From Planctomycetaceae bacterium (lineage in GTDB: Bacteria > Planctomycetota > Planctomycetia > Pirellulales > Pirellulaceae), in NCBI GenBank assembly GCA_007695205.1, contig REEF01000508.1:1-9073 (forward strand): a DNA stretch of 9,073 nt. Direction: 5' to 3'. Numbering within the stretch: position 1 is the first letter of the stretch; each line of letters starts with the position of its first letter. The position numbers were made by a program, and so were the translations under genes. Under the pieces are notes generated by a model. That model saw nothing but the letters and a program-made list of their open reading frames with translations. It made no database searches and was not told the DNA's origin. Shown here piece after piece: positions 6,701 through 9,073 of the stretch.

Positions 6701-8886
6701 TTGCCGATGAACGAGCCTTCGGCAAACAGATCCTGGTACACGTTCGATACGACGCGCGTGTACGGATCGATGCCCGGATCGTCCGCGTGCAATTGGGCGA
6801 ACCGCGAGCGGTGGGCGCTGGGCAAGTTGACGCCGACCCGCGGCTGCAAGATCGTGTAGCCATCGACGACCCGGCGGCATTGCGCATCGAAAACCGGCCG
6901 ATTGAGCGGATGGGCCAGCGTGCCCACCAACTGGCGCGCGGCGTCGCGAGGCAAGTGCGTGTCGGTGTCGAGCGTGATGACATTGCGCACGCTGGGCAGG
7001 ATCTCGGTCTGGCCGACCACATGCGAGAAACGGCCTTGCGCGCCGCGGAGCATCGCGTTCAAATCGGCCAGTTTGCCGCGTTTTCGCTCGTAACCCATCC
7101 ACACGCCCTCCTGGGCGTTCCAGCGGCGCGGGCGGTGAAACAGGTAGAAGATATCGGTGCGGACTTCTGCGTATTTCGCGTTCAAACGCTCGACGCCCTC
7201 GCTCGCCAGACGCACGAGTTCCGCGTCGCCGGGCAGGGTCTCGGCCGCGGCGTCGACAAAGTCCGTCAACAAGGCGAAGTGCAGGCAGGGGTCGCGATTG
7301 GAGAGATACCGCACTTCCAGTCCCTCCAGCAAACGCTCGACCCCGGCGACGCTGGTCAGCATGGTGGGCACCGCCACCAAGGTGCGATGCTCGGGAGGAA
7401 TGCCATGCTCGAAATCCATCCGCGGCAACGGTTGCGGGCTGAGCAGTTGCGTCGCCAGCCAGTTGGCAAGCCCGAGACCCAAGTGCGAGGCGCAGACCAG
7501 CGCCGGCACCGCCAGCAGCAACAGGGCCAACCAGGGGGCGTCGTGCTGTTGCGACCAGCGCAAGAACAGCAGCGTGGCCGCCAGCGTCACGAAACCCATC
7601 GCGGAAAGATAGCACGTCAGCGGAAACCGCCGACGCAACCGATCGAGCACGACGGTCGGAGTACGCCGCATTCTGGCAATTCGTTCCAGAGCCGGACGGC
7701 CGCGATCGATCAGATGATAGCCCACGTGCGCCGCGCGGCCATCGGGCGTCTCGCGGGCGCAGTGCTCGGCCAACTGCACCGCCTTGCGAGCCACGTCGTA
7801 CTCGGTCAACCGGCTGCGGCGGGCGATGCCTTCGACCGCATGCCGGTAGCGGTCGCGCGTCGTGAAATCCATCTCCGCATAGATGCCCGCCGGATCGCCA
7901 GCCAGCGTCTGCTCGACCAGACTGTGCTGGCCGACGAATTGCCGCCAGTCGTGGGAATTCAAGAACCGCAGGCTGCTGATGCTGTTGCCGATCGAGACCT
8001 GGTCGGCCGCCTGGGCTTGGCCTTCGGCACGCACTAGCTGCTCGGTCGTCAGGCCTTGATCGGCCAAGCGATGTTCGAGCCAACTGTTGGCAAAAGCGAA
8101 GTTCGGGTTCTGGCCCTGCAAATGCCGCGTCAGTTCGGCCAGGAACGCGCCGGAAAGGGGCACCCCGGCCCGGGCCATGTCCGCCAGCACCAGGATCAAG
8201 TCCGTGGGCTTCTGCTCGACGACACTGACCATCCGCTCTGCCCAATCGCCGGCCAGGTCGCGGGCGCGGCGCGTGGCAGCGATCCGCACCGCGACACGCC
8301 GCAGATTCTCGATCAACGTCAACCGCAGCATCAGGGGCAGTGCCCACAGTTCGCCCAGCTTGAGCGGCTCGACCGATTGATACGAAGCGATGAAGCCGTT
8401 CAGACTGGCGGCATCGACGCGCCCGTCGACGTGCGCGATCAGCTCCAGGGCGATGCCGTAAGCACGCGGAAAACCGACGGCCGGGCCATTGGCCAAACGC
8501 GGCAGTTCGCGGCTGTACGAGGGCGGCAGCAGACGCCGGATCGCGCGGATCTGCTCTTCGACCAAGTAGAAATTATCCAGCAGCCATTCGGCGGCCGGTT
8601 CGATACGGCGATTTTGAGCGTCGGCCGCCGTCACCAGATCGTACGTCTCGATCAGCACCCGCTCGTTCTGGTCCAGTCGCGGCAGCAGTTTGTCGCGAGC
8701 CCGCCCGGTGGCCAACTGGTGCGACGCCGCGATCGCCTTGGCGTGCCGTTCGAGCTGATCGACGCTGAACAGTTCCGCTCGTAGCGGCTGTTCGTCCGCA
8801 GGCTTGCTCCGCACTGAACCTACAGCGCCGGACTGCCGCCAGGACTTGAGCCGCAACAACTTTTTCGAGACGTCTGGAACGTGCAT
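3703..8886 (-). CDS. ndvB: Cyclic beta-1,2-glucan synthase, N-terminal part (GT84 + GH189 domains), ends at in-frame amber
   Basis: Inner-membrane enzyme that polymerises glucose from UDP-glucose into beta-1,2-glucan and closes it into a ring for the periplasm. 1727 residues before the stop. Residues 1-420: soluble N-terminal domain with the family's PLRAELFSVDQLERHAK-type opening. Predicted membrane segments at about 422-444, 451-475, 831-849, 852-873, 897-915, 957-973 and 978-999. Between the second and third lies the GT84 domain (about 500-820) with the D,DxD,D,RxxRW set: D542, D640-T-D642, the SHDLIEG motif at 751-757, and R784-W788 (RRHRW, followed by MRGDWQ). Residues about 1005-1600 are the glycoamylase-like/GH189 domain that carries out transglycosylating cyclisation; acidic residues in conserved motifs include E1429 (SGSMFEY), E1471 (GISESGYN) and E1541 (YGFYEAVDYT). 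From about 1632 the first GH94-type beta-sandwich begins and is cut at 1728. The final VFFFIF is coded by the anomalous T tract. The start is fixed by a strong Shine-Dalgarno site. Confidence 0.93.
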   Translation of the reverse strand: MHVPDVSKKLLRLKSWRQSGAVGSVRSKPADEQPLRAELFSVDQLERHAKAIAASHQLATGRARDKLLPRLDQNERVLIETYDLVTAADAQNRRIEPAAEWLLDNFYLVEEQIRAIRRLLPPSYSRELPRLANGPAVGFPRAYGIALELIAHVDGRVDAASLNGFIASYQSVEPLKLGELWALPLMLRLTLIENLRRVAVRIAATRRARDLAGDWAERMVSVVEQKPTDLILVLADMARAGVPLSGAFLAELTRHLQGQNPNFAFANSWLEHRLADQGLTTEQLVRAEGQAQAADQVSIGNSISSLRFLNSHDWRQFVGQHSLVEQTLAGDPAGIYAEMDFTTRDRYRHAVEGIARRSRLTEYDVARKAVQLAEHCARETPDGRAAHVGYHLIDRGRPALERIARMRRTPTVVLDRLRRRFPLTCYLSAMGFVTLAATLLFLRWSQQHDAPWLALLLLAVPALVCASHLGLGLANWLATQLLSPQPLPRMDFEHGIPPEHRTLVAVPTMLTSVAGVERLLEGLEVRYLSNRDPCLHFALLTDFVDAAAETLPGDAELVRLASEGVERLNAKYAEVRTDIFYLFHRPRRWNAQEGVWMGYERKRGKLADLNAMLRGAQGRFSHVVGQTEILPSVRNVITLDTDTHLPRDAARQLVGTLAHPLNRPVFDAQCRRVVDGYTILQPRVGVNLPSAHRSRFAQLHADDPGIDPYTRVVSNVYQDLFAEGSFIGKGIYDLDSFEQRGGNFPDNAILSHDLIEGAYCRSALLSDVTLYEEHPARYASDIARRHRWMRGDWQIAAWLLPWVRGRSGKYVRNPISALSWWKIFDNLRRSLTPVAMLLVLLGSWFVSPAVAMGALLFLACVVLLPTLLAAVADLLHKPVDLPLRLHLRETLQSLARPLAQSALTFVFLPYEAYISADAIVRTLVRMGWTKRRLLEWQTASDSERGAHGHLMGTFRSMAFAPMLAAAALMVIGLFRREMLPFAVPWIVAWAASPLVAWWLSRPIHKPTSRLSEKQHRFLEKLSRETWRYFEEFVTAEDHWLPPDNIQQNPNRVVASRTSPTNIGMALVADLAAYDFGYCSAAQFLARTLRTFETLSRMERYRGHFYNWYNTRTLAPLLPCYVSMVDSGNLAANLLVLRSGCQELSEARVLPPRLFGGLRDTLRVLLDVAHGTGGPLVGADVIRKIERQLEDLDQAPATLGAADALLSRLTVAAAELTAAAGSHAELAWWTSAYERSCNDHHTDLQHLAAWLALPAPPDDLGQHGSSDPGGPLNRLCELLQRLDTSATLPDVASVQNAALPLIQAALPLVSAEVKEWLERWSAALALASERAGERIAAFGRVAVECGELADMDFRLLYDSTRDLFAIGYNVSQRRMDAGYYDLLASEARLASFVLVAQGDFGQEHWFALGRLLTRAGSVPALLSWSGSMFEYLMPLLVMPNYENTLLDRTYHAVVRRQIEYGRQRGVPWGISESGYNTIDQHRTYQYRPFGVPGLGLKRGLAEDLVIAPYASELALMVAPEAACRNLERLAADGQQGAYGFYEAVDYTPSRCPPGADRVTVRQFMAHHQGMSLLSLAYVLLDKPMQRRFLADPMLRAADLLLQERVPKASAPVFPHASEARATRAASAEEAGTMRVFTDPNSATVEAHLLSNGRYHVLVTSAGGGYSRWRDLAVTRWREDATRDSYGSFCYLHDVESGTLWSGAWQPTTKATKGYEAIFTQARVFFFIF

Positions 8887-8892
8887 TCAAAA

Positions 8893-8897
8893 CTCCT
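8893..8897 (-). promoter_or_regulatory. Shine-Dalgarno site of the synthase gene
   Basis: On the coding strand AGGAG is followed by a six-base spacer and the ATG at 8886-8884. Motif and spacing are near ideal, which supports this start for the protein over later internal methionines. The N-terminus from this ATG (MHVPDVSKKLLRLKSW) leads directly into the conserved family opening at about residue 35. Confidence 0.8.
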
Positions 8898-9020
8898 GGG
8901 GCCCAAAACGTGGCGTGGCCTGAACCAAACTCGCCCTATCGGCGGCGTTTGGCCCAGTTCTTCGCCCCGAAGGCTTCGGATCGGCAAATCAACCCCAACG
9001 TTGCATAAAGTTCCCTCGTA

Positions 9021-9041
9021 GGACGGATTGGCAATCCGTCC
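9021..9041. repeat. Perfect 9-bp hairpin, REP-like, in the upstream leader
   Basis: GGACGGATT at 9021-9029 and AATCCGTCC at 9033-9041 are perfect reverse complements around a three-base GGC loop. There is no T run on either side, so it does not look like an intrinsic terminator. The sequence, including the preceding CGTA, resembles a short palindrome I remember as recurring between genes in planctomycete genomes; that is recollection, not a search. If the promoter lies to its right, the hairpin would sit in the 5' leader of the synthase mRNA. Confidence 0.6.
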
Positions 9042-9060
9042 AGCGTTGAGCTAAACCTCG

Positions 9061-9066
9061 ATTGTA
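9061..9066 (-). promoter_or_regulatory. Possible -10 box for the synthase gene
   Basis: On the coding strand the hexamer TACAAT, preceded by T, differs from the sigma-70 consensus TATAAT at one base. A matching -35 box would fall outside the window and cannot be checked. If used, it would give a 5' leader of roughly 165-170 bases that includes the 9-bp hairpin. It could be a chance match. Confidence 0.25.
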
Positions 9067-9073
9067 ACACTGC

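Larger units (their letters stand above)
94..8886 (-). pseudogene. ndvB: Full-length cyclic beta-1,2-glucan synthase gene interrupted by one in-frame amber codon
   Basis: Reading from the ATG at 8886-8884 to the TAG at 96-94 gives 2930 codons in one uninterrupted frame except for a TAG at 3705-3703 (codon 1728). Domain order matches the whole cyclic beta-1,2-glucan synthase family: N-terminal soluble domain, GT84 transferase flanked by membrane helices, GH189 glycoamylase-like cyclisation domain, then GH94-type beta-sandwiches and barrel. Both halves keep all recognisable active-site motifs and show no other frameshift or decay, which is unlike an old pseudogene. The stop lies in an A/T-only tract quite unlike the surrounding GC-rich coding DNA. 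I therefore see three options, in order: an error in the sequence of an intact gene, a very recent nonsense lesion, or amber read-through. Single-base slippage on the T tract does not restore the frame. The entries for the two halves below describe the domains. Confidence 0.7.
8887..9073. other. Upstream intergenic leader of the synthase gene
   Basis: These 187 bases contain no open frame that looks coding on either strand. They hold the ribosome binding site, a small palindrome CCGAA-GGC-TTCGG at 8967-8979, a longer hairpin at 9021-9041 and a possible -10 box at the right edge. The stretch is less GC-rich than the gene near its right end. No neighbouring gene is visible, so operon structure upstream cannot be judged. 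Confidence 0.6.

Noticed and set aside
1..9073. tRNA, rRNA, CRISPR array, riboswitch
   Set aside because: No clover-leaf, rRNA-like stretch or regularly spaced direct repeats were seen; the only noncoding regions are 1-93 and 8887-9073, and they show only palindromes, a ribosome site and a possible -10 box.

Overview
The window holds essentially one very large gene, read on the minus strand from 8886 down to 94. It encodes a cyclic beta-1,2-glucan synthase of the NdvB/ChvB/Cgs type, about 2930 codons, close to the roughly 2830-2870 residues of the rhizobial and Brucella enzymes. DNA is GC-rich. The codon use and the REP-like palindromes in both flanks suggest a soil or aquatic bacterium with repeat-rich intergenic DNA, most likely a planctomycete. 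That placement is from memory of similar repeats and proteins and is tentative.

Layout, left to right: 1-88 is a long perfect inverted repeat (REPIN-like) ending 5 bases beyond the stop codon of the gene. 94-3702 encodes the C-terminal part of the synthase: most of a first GH94-type beta-sandwich region, a linker domain, a second beta-sandwich, and the GH94 (alpha/alpha)6 barrel. 3703-3723 is an anomalous A/T-only tract (T11-A-T6 on the coding strand) that ends in an in-frame TAG. 3724-8886 encodes the N-terminal part: a soluble N-terminal domain, the membrane-embedded GT84 glucosyltransferase with all its motifs, the glycoamylase-like GH189 cyclisation domain and the start of the GH94 region. 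8887-9073 is the upstream leader, with a good Shine-Dalgarno site, a 9-bp hairpin and a possible -10 box.

The main point is that the two large open frames are not two genes. They are in exactly the same reading frame and are separated by one amber codon inside a low-complexity stretch that is foreign to its surroundings. An internal second copy of the same domain, used as a ruler, shows that the segment has about the expected length, so bases look overwritten rather than inserted or deleted. Either this is a sequence/assembly error in an intact gene, or a real nonsense lesion that would leave a synthase with its polymerising and cyclising domains but without its chain-length-controlling phosphorylase domain.

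No second gene, RNA gene, CRISPR array or insertion sequence could be supported. The long plus-strand open frames are antisense shadows. I do not see a previously undescribed multi-gene system here.
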